A DNA stretch of 64,000 bases from Costus lasius (GCA_027563935.2 CM050450.1:13561957-13625956); one strand, 5' to 3'; positions 33,839 to 45,760 are shown, numbered from the stretch's first letter. Numbers and translations are program-made. Notes: generated by a model not told the origin, from the letters alone.

Positions 33839-34225
33839 TCTCCTTCCAAAAAGCCCCCTAGACCGGCCTAAGCCTCCCATCGAGTGGCCCTCATGGGCAA
33901 TACCCGAGCCAGCCTGGGTTCTTGAAGCCCACCACTCAACCCCTAATGGTTTCTCCGAATCAACCCGATCTATGCATAACGCTAGATATTTCAAAGTCTC
34001 AAATAGTCAAATGTAAATTAGATCAAAAAATTTTGAGTTCCCATCACCACCAGTAGAACGATGGTGAATAGAGATCTCATTCTTATAATCAATTTCTCCA
34101 CACATTTTCTTTAAGTTTGTAAATTATTAAATTTAACACTCTAATATCTTATGACCAATCAAACAAAGCAGAAGTAACAACATCAAAAACGCAACAACAA
34201 TAAACGGTCTCTTATTCTAATGCGA
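33839..34225. other. Spacer between hAT element and JIP23 remnant
   Basis: The first part matches 53430-53514 of arm 2 (AAAAAGCCCCCTA, CCTCATGGGCAATAC). The later part (34020-34225) matches 58800-58980 and, more distantly, 42950-43170. No gene. Confidence 0.7.
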
Positions 34226-34845
34226 ATATTTGCAACAACCTCCGATGTGGTGGATCTTGACATCTATCACACTCCCATTCGAGCAGTATGATATTGCAAC
34301 TCGCCTCGACTCACTTTTTTCTCCAGCTCGCCACAGTGGATCATATTGAAGTAACCGGCGGGGTGGATCTCGACGTAAGCCTACTTGAAGGTAATTAATT
34401 AGACAGCAGGAAGTAAATGGGGGGTAGAAATGCAATCGGAAAAAGACGACGATAGAGCGAGACGCACCTTGTTCTTGAGCTTCTAGTAAAACCACGGGTT
34501 GTCCCAGGCCACTAGTCCGTCGTTGTAGTCGCCAGCGGTGTTCATGCAGCAGTACACCACGGCAACGTTGGAGCCGTCGGTCGTGCCGCTCCTCTTCATG
34601 TGGAAGAAGGAGAAGGCGCCCCATTGGCCATTGCCGATCTCCGTGGGTGGATTGTGACGAATGTGAGAGGCTCTCCAGCGGCATTGTAGACGAGGCAAAG
34701 GGTGGACACCCCGTTGCCGAATTTCTTTTTCAGACCCTTTACAAGAGCGTTGTCGTACTTAGAGCCGTTGTTCCCCTCGTTGAGGGCGGCGCGGGCGAGT
34801 TTCTTGCTGGCCGCCGAACACGTTGCCTTCTATGCCTGCAAGATC
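34226..34845 (-). pseudogene. JIP23: JIP23-like pseudogene, copy 1
   Basis: Similar to the 23-kDa jasmonate-induced protein family, whose biochemical role is not well established. On the minus strand: KKLARAALNEG...LKKKFGNG, then VSTLCLVYNAAGEPLTFV, a deletion with a frame change, EIGNGQWGAF, SGTTDGSN, NDGLVAWDNPWFY, an intron, and EIHPAGYFNMI. Disablements: in-frame TAG after PWFY (plus CTA near 34485), a 1-nt loss in the final exon (about 34283) and the deletion near 34640. Copy 3 at 58981 shares the TAG and the final frameshift. It is the JIP23 of duplication arm 1. Confidence 0.8.
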
Positions 34846-34870
34846 TTAGCTTCACTAGCAATCTTAGCTG

Positions 34871-36227
34871 AGGTGTATAAATAATTTGAAGATGGGCTTC
34901 TCATCTGCCTCTTCCAGTGTTATCAATCCTTCTTTTTACAGCAATACGTGTATTAGTCCTATCTTAATATTTATAATTATTTGCCTCTATGGATTATTTT
35001 GGATATATCCGGAGCCGACTTATAATTGTCAAAGATGCTCCATTATCACTTGCGTTGTCACGTCATGTGGAGAGAAAAATACCTTGCACCAAAATATTAG
35101 ATCTATTTGTTTGCAACTCTTACATGAGTCAGGCTATTACAAGAGGGACATAAATTTTATTTTCTAAGTAAACAAATGTAGGTGTAACCATTAATGGGAT
35201 ACCACAATCCCAATAAATCTCGTCCACAGAACACTCTGTTATTTAGAATAAAATAATAACTAAGGTTTACTGTCTTCTTTTATTATTCCGATTTTTTTTA
35301 TTTGATTTATTTTTTTTTCAAAAAATATATTTACCCTTTTTTATTTGATTTATTTTTTTTTCCTACACCACCGAAAATTTAGACCTATTTGTTTGAACAA
35401 TCGTGCACCCTTAAGCAAGTCTTACATGAGTCAGGCTATTACAAGAGGGACATAAATTTTATTTTCTAAGTTAACAGATGTTAGGTGTAACCATTAATGG
35501 GATACCACAATCCCTATACATCTCGTCCACAGAACACTAAGTTAACAGATGTTAGGTTTACTGTCTTCTTTTATTATGTAGATTTTTTTTATTTTTTTTC
35601 ATGTATGTACACAACTATCCTATTTGTGGAATGAAACTTTAGATTCATCTTCACTTAGGTACCACTGCCCCTGTTGTGTCATCCCTTTGGATTCAAGTTT
35701 TTTTTTTTTTTTTGTTTTTTTTTAACTAACAACATCCAACATCCTATCTCCTTCTCAGATGGTTCAATAAAAGGAATATAATAAATAAAATGAAGTCATA
35801 GAATGTAATAATGCTTTAAAACTAAATCAGAAGAAAAGTTTACCTATTGAATATCAATAATGCCACAATAGAATATCATACTCAATTAAAATCTAAAAGG
35901 TAGGTAACAATGTAAAAGTAGATAAAATAAGAAACACTTTAACCAAAAACAAGCACTTTTTCATGCCACAATGGTAACTCAGACTAGCTTAATGATTCAG
36001 ACTAGTTAAGATAGCATAAGCATCACAGACTTAGAAGTTTGACGCAGTCACAAAATCAAAATATGAAAAACATCTAAGAAACTCAGTGCATGACACTTCA
36101 CAAAATATATAATAAATAAAACACACTAGCCACGATAAAAACCACTAAACCACTAACACAAACAATATTACTATCAGAAAAAGTACAAGCACTCATAAGC
36201 ATTAACACTAACAAAAGAGGGATAAAC
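34871..36227. other. Non-coding DNA with a long direct repeat
   Basis: 35093-35236 and 35377-35540 are direct repeats (ACATGAGTCAGGCTATTACA, ATTAATGGGATACCACAATC, CTCGTCCACAGAACAC), about 85-90% alike by eye. The remainder is AT-rich with poly-T tracts. 35740-36227 could be the leader of an Athila-like element, because a PBS-like site follows at 36233. No ORF is supported. Confidence 0.5.
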
Positions 36228-38510
36228 TGGCAACGACGCCAATGCGGAGCGAAGTTTCTGTTCTTACGGCCCGTGTTGTGATCCGCAAGTGCACAGATAT
36301 TCGAAGTAATAATTAAGATATCGAACCCACAGAGACCTATGTTGTCGAATACTAAATAGTTGATTTTTTACTATCTAGGCTACTCGAAGTAGTGAGAATA
36401 GAAATCGGAAGCTAAAACCGAATTATCAGAGAGAAAAGCTAGGTCTAGGGTTTCGTTTACTTTAACTTTTATGACTAGATATGAATAAGGATTTCGTCAG
36501 TTCAATTTTATCATGATGAAGATGTAATTGACTTAATAAAAGGATTGTTTCACTTTCGTGCAAACAACCGCACAGGGATTTGTCTTCGCTTTCGCGCAAG
36601 ATTCGTCCCAACGCTGAAGATCAGTAAATCATCAAATAATGAACTCAAGGATCACTTTCGTACATCCGAATTCTAGGTTGATAATCTCTAGTGGAGTCTC
36701 AAGGATCACTTTCGTGCATCCGAGTCTCTACACTAGTTTTACTCATGGATCTCCAACGTTCCGATCCTTGCTTTCGCACAAGATCTCCACATTTGACAAA
36801 TAGACTCGATCTATAGGTTCATGTTATAATCATGACAATTAACCTACTAGAACAGATTAAATTAGATCTAACCTAAGGAAGGGATCCTAACATATAATTC
36901 TAGGGTTCCAAGTTCTCAAGCAAATCACCTTTCAGTCTCATTGCGAAAACTCTAAAAACATAATTAGTAACATGGACTTATAGAGAGTCTAAGCACAATT
37001 ATCACATGAGCAAAATCATCATGTTAAGATTAAACTCAACGAAATAGTGAAAAAGTAGTTATCTAGTCATTAGAAATTAAGTGAATTATTCCCCCATGTC
37101 CCAAAAGTAGTTTAAGCTATCATCATAAAGGAATTACAATAAGTCATGGTTTCAGAGGATCAAAAATCAAAGGAAAGGAGAAGTTTAGAAAATACAGCAC
37201 GGCTGTGAAGTATTTCACAGCCGTAATTTGCAAAGATCGTCGATGAACAGTGTCGGCGACTCCACTTTCTTCGATTTCTCTTCCAATTGATCTCTTTTCG
37301 ATCTGAAACTTCTGGCCCGTTGTCTCCACCTTCAGACGAATCTTTAGTATGAAAATCACGGTCGGAGATCGTCTGGATTGAGCGCAGCGGCGAAACCCTA
37401 GGAGGCGGCGTGAATCACAATTTCTCCCTCTACAGTCGATGAAAATTGGGGCTTCCGGTGTGTGTCCGTTCCCTTCATCCAAAGCTCTCTTTTTTGCTTC
37501 TTACGGTATCCAATTTGGAGTTCTGGATCGCTCGCAATCCTCTCCGCAAGATTCGGGCGTTGAAGTTGACCTGGGTGTCGCGTTTAGAACATGAATTACG
37601 GTAGTGGAATAGTTTACGGCACTGCTGTAAAATCGCTCGAGTCTTCTGTTCTGATGTCGTCCGAGAATTACGGCACCATAATCTAGTTTACGATAGTGCC
37701 GTAAAATCGGCTGAACTCTCTGTTCGCGAACGTCTGGCAATTACGGCCCATGTAGTTTCTTACGGTAGTGCCGTAATATTGAGCGAAGTTTCTGTTCTGA
37801 AGCGTTCTAAAATACGGTACCGTAATATTGTTTACGGTAGTGCTGTAAAATCTGAAAAACTTTATGTTCAGAAATTCTTCAAAATACGGTAGGGCTTGGA
37901 TGTTACGGTACTGTCTGAAAATACGGTACTGTAAAATGGATTACGACACTGCCGTAATTTGCTGACTTGCTCCGTTTTGCATGAAATTTCTTGGGTGACC
38001 TCCTCTTGATGATGAGAATTCTTCTATGTATTTGATTTCACTTGAAAATGCCTAAAAATAGTGCCTTTTTACCTGAAAATCATCAAAAACAGAAAAGAGT
38101 GTAGATTTCAGATATTGATAAAATATGGCATAAAAACAAGGCCGTGATGACGAACACGGCATGCCCGTGCTGGCTTCGGCAACCTCTGCTGGAAATCTAC
38201 GAGCTGATCACGGCCGTGAACAGCTCGGTGATGAGTAAAATCACCTGAAAAATGTCAAAAATTGCCATATTTAAGATGTTTCTATTCAATGTATAAAACA
38301 ATCAAAATTATGCCATGGGATATCACAAAAAATTTACTAAACAAAAACAAAAAAACAATAAACAACATAGAAGTCTGTCTAAACTAATACAATAAAAAAT
38401 AAGATAAATCCTCGGGGTGCCTCCCAAGTAGCGCTTGTTTAAAGGTCTTTAGCTCGACCAAAGTCTGTGCATCAATGGACGTCTGGTGGATTAGAGGCGT
38501 AAGAAATGGC
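36228..38510 (-). mobile_element. Athila-like LTR region (L)
   Basis: Begins with ACTGGCAACGACGCCA on plus, an imperfect tRNA-Asp-type primer-binding site for the minus strand, and after about 25 bp the LTR-like text GTTGTGATCCGCAAGTGCAC. Typical Athila-LTR words follow: ATATCGAACCCACAGAGAC, repeated CACTTTCGTGCA(T/A)CCGA, and ACGGCCGTGA near 38150-38215. 37500-37970 contains many TTACGG(T/C)A(G/C)TGCCGTAA-like palindromes. Near 38405 is CCTCGGGGTGCCTCCCAAG, common between gag-pol and LTR in such elements. The boundaries are approximate. Confidence 0.55.
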
Positions 38511-38516
38511 AAGTAC

Positions 38517-40874
38517 TCACCCCTTTTTTCTTCGCCTAAATGTAACACCTATAGATATGAGCAATAATAATAATAGGTGTACAAGATAGAATGTCTTCAA
38601 ATCATGTGAAATAAATGTATATTTAAGTTCCAATTCTTTCTTCCCAAAAGCAAATAAATATGTCTCATCAACCCCACTATGGAATATCTTCATGCAATCA
38701 AAATCAGGGTCTGCATCAACCAAGTTGTTTAGGAGGATCTGGTCCTCCCTTGTCAATGTAGCACCGGCTTCCATATCAGTGCAAAGGTGGGATGCAAGAA
38801 AATCCCACTTAACCCCTGAACATCTGGCATATGCAGGCACTGTCGCAACACTACAGTACGAACCTGAAAAAGAAAGATCTGGCATATCAACAAAAAGATT
38901 AAAGTCTAAAATAGTATTACTAAAGTGTAGAGATAATTTCCCTTTCTTGACATCTATAACAGCCCCGGTGGTAGCTAGGAAAGGGCGGCCCAAGATAAAT
39001 AGTAATCTTGAATTTTCTGACATATCCAAGACTATGAAGTCTACAGGGACAAAGAGATCCCCGACTTTAATCGGCACATCCTCTACTATTCCCACTGGGC
39101 GATGAATAGAGCCATTTGCCAATTGAAGAGCTATGGGTGTGGGTTCCAGACCTCCCAAGTCCAAACTTTGGAACAAGGAAAGAGGCATGATACTCACACT
39201 AGCCCCTAAATCACAAAGTGCTCTCTCAATAGAAAAATTATTGATACTACAAGAAATAGAAAAACAGCCAGGGTCATTAAGTTTCGCAGGCATCAGTGAA
39301 CTGTAATGTCCTGTCAATGCCTTGACCAATCTTTGAGGACTAGAGATAGGTGACGTGTGAGGTGATGGAGGAATAAAGACCGGTGCTTGCTGAACCTCAG
39401 ACTCCACAGGTATTTCTTCTGAATACCGGATATCTATGTCATTCTCCTCAGACTCTCCAACAAGACAAGCTCTAGGGAACACCTGGGGATCCTTCAATTG
39501 GGTGCCACTGCATGTTAGAATGACAGTACAGTGCTCCCTTGGATTTGGCTCGGGTTGTGAAGGAAGCTTCCCAGAAGATCGGGCAGATGAACTTGCCTGC
39601 TGGGCAATTTGGTTCTCCAGCATCCTTGAATGAGTGAGCAATAAATCCACCTTAGAATTCAACTGCCCCACTATAGAACTCAATTGCCCCACTGTAGAAC
39701 TCAATTGCCTGATAGACTCATCCACATCTTCATTTCTCTTAGACTGGGTGGTGACAAAGTTCTCAAGCAATATTTCCAAATTGGACTTATGTGGCTGATT
39801 ACATTGTTGTTGTTGAAGTCCAGGTGGAGGCCTGAAGGATGACTGGGGAAACTGAGTGCCAAAATTTCCTGGTGGCGCCTGACTAGTGAAATTCTGGGGG
39901 TTTGCCTGGTTCTGATTGTTTTGGTAGGAGAAGTTGGGATAGTTTCTCCAACCGGGATTGTAGGTGCTAGAGAATGGATTATTCTGCTGCCTCTGGTTGA
40001 AATTGCCTATAGCATTTGCCTGCTCAATAGAAACATAAGAAGAAGAAGAAGGTGTCATTATCTGGCAGTCAGTAGCACCGTATCCAGAAACCCCACAAAG
40101 TTCACAAGAAATAGAATTGACAGACTATGCATTAAAGTTCATAGAAGTAAGTTGGTGAGACAAGGAATCAATCTTGGCCGCCAACGAACTCAACATGTCT
40201 AGGTCATGCTTATCTCCTCCTCTTACCAGGACGTTTCTCTCACTCATCCACTGGTAGTGATTCAGAGCCATGTCCTCGATTAAATTCATGGCATCGTCTA
40301 TATTCTTCTTCATGAGCGCACCCCCTGCGGCTGCATCTACAGACAAATGAGTGTGATACAAGAGGCCATTATAAAAAATATGCACGAGTACCCATTTTTC
40401 CAGTCCGTGGTGCGGGCACATGCGTAGCAACTCCTTAAAACGGTCCCAAGCTTTGTAGAGTGACTCGTCTTCCCTCTGGCTGAAATTCGTTATCTGGTTC
40501 CGCAATTGAGCGGTCTTGCTCGGCGGGAAATACTTGGAGAGGAACGCATGGGAAAGCTGATCCCATGTTATGATTGAGCCTTGGGGAAGGGACTGTAGCC
40601 ATGCCCGAGCGCGATCCCTAAGGGAAAAGGGAAAAAGACGTAAGTGTATAGCATCAGAAGTTACCCCATTTATCTTCAGGGTATCACAGTATTCTAGGAA
40701 AATGTTTGGCATGCCTATCACGCGGATGACCCGGGTTCGATCCCCGGCAACGGCGCCAAAAACTTGATAGGCTCCGTAAGTGCACGGACTATCGAAGTAG
40801 TAAATAATATCGTTCCCACAGGGAGTAGATGTCAAGTACCGACCTTTCGTGTCATTGAAAGCTAGATGATTCAA
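38517..40874 (-). pseudogene. gag-pro: Athila-like gag-protease remnant
   Basis: Two abutting frames separated by one TAG (plus CTA 40125-40127). The upstream frame holds the Ty3 gag core (LFPFSLRDRARAWLQSLP, ITWDQLSHAFLSKYFPP, FKELLRMCPHHGLEKW, DAAAGGALM, MALNHYQW). Across the stop is a decayed knuckle CELCGVSGYGATDC with His changed to Tyr. The lower frame is Gln/Asn/Pro-rich and then has a retropepsin with active site CDLGAS (Asp codon at about 39210-39212), FIVLDMSEN and ILGRPFLATTGAVIDVK. RT, RNaseH and integrase are absent. At its 5' side the frame runs straight into the PBS and LTR, so the gag N-terminus is deleted. Confidence 0.85.
40713..40758 (-). other. Extended tRNA-Asp-derived primer-binding segment
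   Basis: The plus strand over these 46 bases matches the 3' part of plant tRNA-Asp(GTC), from within the anticodon stem (GCCTATCACGCGG) through the T arm (CCGGGTTCGATCCCCGG) and acceptor to CCA, with two G-to-A differences as I recall the tRNA. A normal PBS would be only the last about 18. The LTR follows (AAAAACTTGATAGG) on one side and mid-gag on the other. The presence of CCA, not encoded in nuclear tRNA genes, points to a copied mature tRNA primer. Confidence 0.75.
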
Positions 40875-42870
40875 ACGCGGAATTAAAGAATTATACTAAA
40901 ACTAAATTATCTAAATTATCGAATCAAGAAGTCGACGACCTTAAGGGAAAATTACAGTTTATGAAGTGTTCGGAACTTCAGGTTTCACCTCGTTGAATTA
41001 ATTAAATGCAAAACAATGAATCAAATTAAATTAGAAAACGGATCTCCTTCTCTCGAAGCTCAATCTGACAGTAAATAACTTAAGGCGATCTCTCCTAGGG
41101 TACAGATTACCTTCTGTCGAAGTGTAATCCGGTGTCTAGCATAAGCTAATTTCCTACTCTCGTAGCAAAATTAACCTAAGAGACCCATTAAGCTCTATGA
41201 AAGACCGTGACTCCTCGAGTGACGTTAAACGGCTCTCGCAATTCAAGTCACAAGTTTCAATGAGAACGATCGAGTGTTACGATTCACCTCTCAGTACTTC
41301 TCGTAACACTTAACACATACGAATGTTTGATCAGAGCAATCATACGCAATAAGCACAACTTATTCAAATAAGTAAATTTACTTAAAATCACACTGAGATT
41401 CATAAAAGATATTTTACATGTGTAGATATGTTCAACGGGCTACGCCCGAGTCCCGAACTAGGGTTTTACTCTAAAACATGCATCGTTTAACAATGAAAAC
41501 CCAAGTAAAAATACTCGAAAAGAAGGGAAATTACAATCCAAGGGTAGGAGACGTCAGATCTTCGGTCTTCTCTCGAAAGCCCCAAAGAATCTGGTCGAAT
41601 CGGGCTCTCGAACGAGCAAAATCGCCCCTTTTCGCCCTAGTCACGTTTTCTCCAAAGTTCGACCACTCTAACCCCCTAAAAATCTCGATTATATGCTTCC
41701 AACGAAGCTTTGGGTGGTTAGGAATGTTGATTGGGCGTTTCCCCCAATTTCTAAGCATCTGGAGCGTCGGATTTGATGGAAAACGGACGAATGGTCGCGA
41801 ACAGTGGACGCGATCACGGGCGTCGGTTCTGTGACCTACAGGTACGTATGCATGGCCGTGTGTCTAAACACGGGCAAGCCGTGTTTCGCTCAAAAAATTT
41901 CGGAACGGGAGAACACTGGCGTGCGCACGACGGTGACGAGTTCGGCCGAATCTGGATTTCCTGTCGAACACGGCCGTGACAACCATCACGGCCAGGCCGT
42001 GTTCTTCTCGTTACATGTAGATGCTGACACCGTGATGAACACGGCCGTGACTATAAGCACGGCCAGGCCGTGTTCAGCATATATAAGTCCAAAAAATTCG
42101 CAAAAATTTATTGTGTGATGCTTGAAATGTGCTGAACTTTCCCATAACTTCATATCTTCAAAATATTTTCAAAAATATAAGGAAATAACCTGCATTCCAT
42201 AGAAAATCGAAAAAGAGTGAAGATTCTGAACTTTACAACCAGAAATGCTAAATTAAGCTTTAAAACAAGAATAAAACCTGAAAATATCATATGAATGATA
42301 CTTTAAATCATATAAAGATAGCACTCATCACATTCACAGATAATTAGCTAAGAATGATCGACAAAAATTCAACTGAGATTAAAATAGTGATCTAATCCCA
42401 ATTAAACAAACCCTAATTGGCTAACATTCCATCAAATGCAAGTGCAACGAAACCAACAAAATCCCTAATCTCGTCACCGGAACATCTTTCAATTTGACAA
42501 TGAAAAAGCTCAATTTGACAATGAAAAAGCACAAGAAAGAGTGTCCAGATCATGAAAGAGGACGAGAGGGTGGGGACAGACTCTTACCTCGATTCAACCG
42601 AGAGAACAGAAGTAGCAGGAGTGAAAGAAATCATGCCGACACTCACCAAGAAAGAGACACTGAACGAATCAAAATGCAATCGCCGATTAGTGAGAAGATC
42701 ACTGCACAGAGAGAGGGCAAAGAAGAGGGAGAGAAAGGGAATCTTGGGGAAGCAGAAGAGAGAAACCAGAAATAAAAAGGTTTTGGCGAGTAAATATATA
42801 AAATTTTGGACCATTTGCACATTAACCCAACATTACAATTAAATCCTGTATAATAACGGTAAGATTTTAC
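40763..42870 (-). mobile_element. Athila-like LTR region (R)
   Basis: Starts at TTGATAGGCTCCGTAAGTGC beside the PBS, with ATATCGTTCCCACAGGGAG and CTCTCGTAGCAAAATTAACC words, typical of these LTRs. At 41845-42085 three units of CACGGCCGTGA plus CACGGCCAGGCCGTGTTC occur, palindromic and spaced about 70 bp. 42490-42790 is GA-rich. It differs from region L at 36228-38510 although both share CCG(C/T)AAGTGCAC. The right boundary, at about TTGTAACACCC, is uncertain. Confidence 0.55.
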
Positions 42871-43173
42871 TTGTAACACCCTACATCATTGATCTGAGAA
42901 AAAGATGGATTCTCAAATATATGTATCGAGAATAAGACTATATAACACTATCGCAACTAAATATTTCAAAATCTCATTACTAAAGTAAATTAGATCATAC
43001 AATTATGAGCTCTCCGATCCCCATCACCACCATCAGAACGATGGTCAATAGGAATATTACTCTTACTATCAATTCTTCGTCCGTAGACTATTAAGCTTAC
43101 AGTAACAACAACAATGACGACAACAACAACAAACCTTATTCTGCGGCGTATAATGCCACAACCTCAACAAGTA
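42871..43173. other. Flank of JIP23 copy 2
   Basis: From about 42970 it is a distant match to 34010-34225 (GTAAATTAGATCA, CCCATCACCACCA, GAACGATGGT). It contains an ACAACAAC-rich run (43100-43130). No gene. Confidence 0.5.
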
Positions 43174-43608
43174 TTATTCTAAGGAGCATATTGCCACAAA
43201 CTCTGAAGTGGTGTTGCGTGTAGCTTTGACATCTATCACACTCCCATTCGATGCAGCATGATATTGCAGCTTGCCCCAGCTAACATTTTTCTCCAACTCA
43301 CTCCAGTCAATCATATTGAAATAACCGGCGGGGTGGATCTCAGCATAAGCCTGCTTGCAAGTAATTAGCCAATAGGAAGTAAATAGGGTAGAAATGGAGT
43401 CAGAACAAAAATGACGATCGAGCAATGCACCTTGTTCTTGAGTGTCCAATAGAACCATGGGTTGTCCCAGGCCACCAGTCCATCGTTGTAGTGGCCGGCG
43501 GTGTTTCTGCAGCGGTACACCATGGCGGCGTTGGAGCCGTCAGTGGTGCTGCTCCACTTCACGTGGAAGAAGGCACCCCATTGGCCGTTGCCGATCTCCC
43601 AGGGGTAC
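43174..43608 (-). pseudogene. JIP23: JIP23-like gene, 5'-truncated (copy 2)
   Basis: The least damaged of the three JIP23-like copies. Exon a (43608 back to 43431) encodes WEIGNGQWGAFFHVKW, TTDGSNAAMVYRC and NDGLVAWDNPWFYWTLKNK. An 80-bp GT-AG intron (43351-43430) follows. Exon b (43350 to 43174, 58 codons plus stop) encodes AYAEIHPAGYF, IDWSELEKNVSWGKL and ASNGSVIDVK. No internal stop is seen. The 5' half of the gene is missing because a non-autonomous LTR element starts at 43611. Since the rest is not found on its other side, I treat it as a fragment. Confidence 0.75.
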
Positions 43609-43610
43609 TT

Positions 43611-45121
43611 TGATGCAGGACGGAGGTTGGAGGCGCTGGAGAAGAGAAGAGATGAGGGAGAAGAGAAAGAGAGAGGAGAAAAGGAACCCTTAGCTTAGCA
43701 AGCTAAGGGGGAAAAGAGAGGGACTACATACCCTAATCCTAACCTCACAAGGAGGAAGACACCACCCAAAGGGTTCCAAAAATAGCTTTCTTCAATTGTA
43801 ATCAACTGACTGACTGAACTTTTACATTGGACTAGAGACCTATATAAAGCTATTTGGACAGATCAGATTGTAACACATGTATAAAATCAGATCGTCCAAT
43901 AACACACTTATCAACAAGATATTTAATACATCATAATCTCAAAAGCAGCGAAGATTCATTGTAACATAAGTCATTATTGTCATAATGGTAGCCATCAGAA
44001 GTTGAAGAGTCATCATAACGTCTGTCATTATTGTAATAATGGTAGCCGTCAGAAGCCGAAGAGTCATCGTCTTTTTTATGCCCTTTTCCTCCTTCATCAA
44101 CTCTCCCCCTCTTTGAAAATTTCACCTCCTGGTGAAATAATTTGAACCTACTGCAAGGCCGGCGAAGAGGCTGAGTGATGACGGAAGAGAACGCGTGAGT
44201 GGAGAGAGCCCGTAGCAGATGGAGAAGATGATACAGGTAGCTTCCTTCATCGCTGGTCGTGGGTTCTAAAAAGAACCAGGCGACCAGCTCCGGTTGATGT
44301 CACGGAAGATGGGCGGACATGAAAGCCAAAGATGAGCGCCGGCGTGTTGGTTGGAAGGAGCTTGTGGAGATCTTGTGTAGCTTGTCCTCCTTCCTTGCTG
44401 AGTCGTGGGTTCTGAAAAGAACCAGGCGACAACAGCTCCGGAGATGGATCATGGCGAGCTTGCTGTATGGAGGAGGTGGACTGGAGAGTGTCGCTGGAGA
44501 AGTTGTTTCGTTGTAGTGTGTGGTGATGCGTAAGGTTCCAACGTCCATCATCGCTGGCCGCGGGTTCTGAAAAGAACCAAGCGACCAACTCCGGCGACGA
44601 CGGGAGGTGCAGTTAGGGCGACGGTGGGTTGAGTGCTGCTGGCGAGATGGATGGCGCGAGAGGGCTGGAAGATGGACGTTGATGCATGTGGATGATGAAG
44701 TGCATGGCTCCAGCTCCCTTCATTGCTGGCCGTGGGTTCTGAAAAGAACCAGGCGACCAGCTCCGGTGAATGGCGGGCAAACATGGCAACTATGAACGGT
44801 GGGCAATGGTGGATCGGTGTGAGAAGACAGGAGTTTCTCACGGTTTTGCTTTGATACCAATTGACGCGGAGCGGAAGTTGGAGGTGCTGGAGAAGGGAAA
44901 AAGAGGAGAAAAGAGGAGAGAAGAGAAGGAGAGAACCCTTAGCTTAGCAAGCTAGGGGGGAGAGAAGGGACTACATACCCTAATCCTAACCTCACAAGGA
45001 GGAAGACACCACCCAAAGGGTTCCAAAAATAACTTTCTTCAATTGTAATCAACTGACTGACTGAACTTTTACATTGGACTAGAGACCTATATAAAGCTAT
45101 TTGGACGGATCAGATTATAAC
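43611..45121 (-). mobile_element. Non-autonomous LTR retroelement (LARD/TRIM-like)
   Basis: Two direct repeats act as LTRs: 43611-about 43875 (TGATGCAGGACGGAGG) and 44862-about 45121 (TGACGCGGAGCGGAAG). They share CCTTAGCTTAGCAAGCTA, ACATACCCTAATCCTAACC and ACATTGGACTAGAGACC. Immediately inside the right LTR, 44848-44859 reads TGGTATCAAAGC on the minus strand, a tRNA-Met-type primer-binding site, which fixes the orientation. The roughly 1-kb interior encodes no gag or pol and carries a hairpin array. The right LTR is cut by a Gypsy-like LTR at 45122. Confidence 0.75.
44248..44766. repeat. Four-fold hairpin repeat inside the LTR element
   Basis: A block of about 45 bp (CTTCAT(C/T)GCTGG..GTGGG, the hairpin, then CAGGCGACCAGCTCCGG) occurs four times. 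The hairpins GGTTCT-(G/A)AAA-AGAACC lie at 44262-44277, 44408-44423, 44563-44578 and 44735-44750. Spacing is 146, 155 and 172 bp. The stem is perfect in all four. Confidence 0.9.
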
Positions 45122-45760
45122 TGTTACGCCCCGGCGAAAGACTTCACTAGGGACGTAAGAGTTTAACAAGTACAAGCCAACAAAATATTACTACAATTGT
45201 AACACCACAATATAACATCTACTAACAACTACTTGTATATGCATTAAGTCTCAAAATTTCAAACCAGAAGAAAAACAAATCAAAGTATGCAAGCTACAAT
45301 GTTTTTCAATACTCTTCAACAAAGTTCAAAATTTGGCTAACAATGCCAAAAATACAAATGAATCAACTCAAGTAAACAAACTGTAGTTATTTATCTTTCC
45401 CAAGGCTGCCATTTCTATCTAGCAGATTAGGCCCGCCTTTCCTGTTAACTCTCTTCTTAATGAGAACTAGCTCTCTCTTAAGAAAGATGAGATGACCAGG
45501 AGATAGACCAGCACCAAAACTTTCACAGACGCCTTTTATATACAAAATCACTACCAAAATTAGATTCTTAATCTATTAAACAAAAGAACATTCCAAATAA
45601 TTATTCATTAATTTAGTGAGCTAGAATGATAATATAATATAATTTATTAAAATATTTAAGCCCAGATTAATAATAGTAAGTCTATTGAGTCTTATAGACT
45701 ATATAATTTTTTCTCTCATTTCTAATATAAGACTAAACCAGGGTATTATAATCATCCTCA
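45122..45760 (-). mobile_element. Gypsy-like LTR fragment
   Basis: Starts TGTTACGCCCCGGCGAAAG and ends near CCAGGGTATTATA. It aligns over its first about 330 bp with 60456 onward (TTCAACAA(A/G)GTTCAAA, GGCTAACAATGCCAAAA). The following ATCATCCTCACAAGAC and CGCCCTCGTCAAG resemble the polypurine-proximal interior of Ty3/Gypsy elements read in reverse, so a minus orientation is likely. It is inserted in the right LTR of the preceding element. Confidence 0.55.

Noticed and set aside
40713..40758. A tRNA-Asp gene
   Set aside because: Only the 3' part is present, it includes CCA, and it sits exactly at the LTR-internal junction. A retroelement primer copy fits better.
42494..42879. Glu/Arg-rich frames in the GA-rich end of LTR region R
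   Set aside because: Low-complexity purine-rich DNA with overlapping frames on both strands and no similarity recognised.
44247..44841. Minus-strand frames of about 100 codons in the LTR element interior
   Set aside because: They overlap each other in several frames and follow the hairpin repeat; no gag or other domain.
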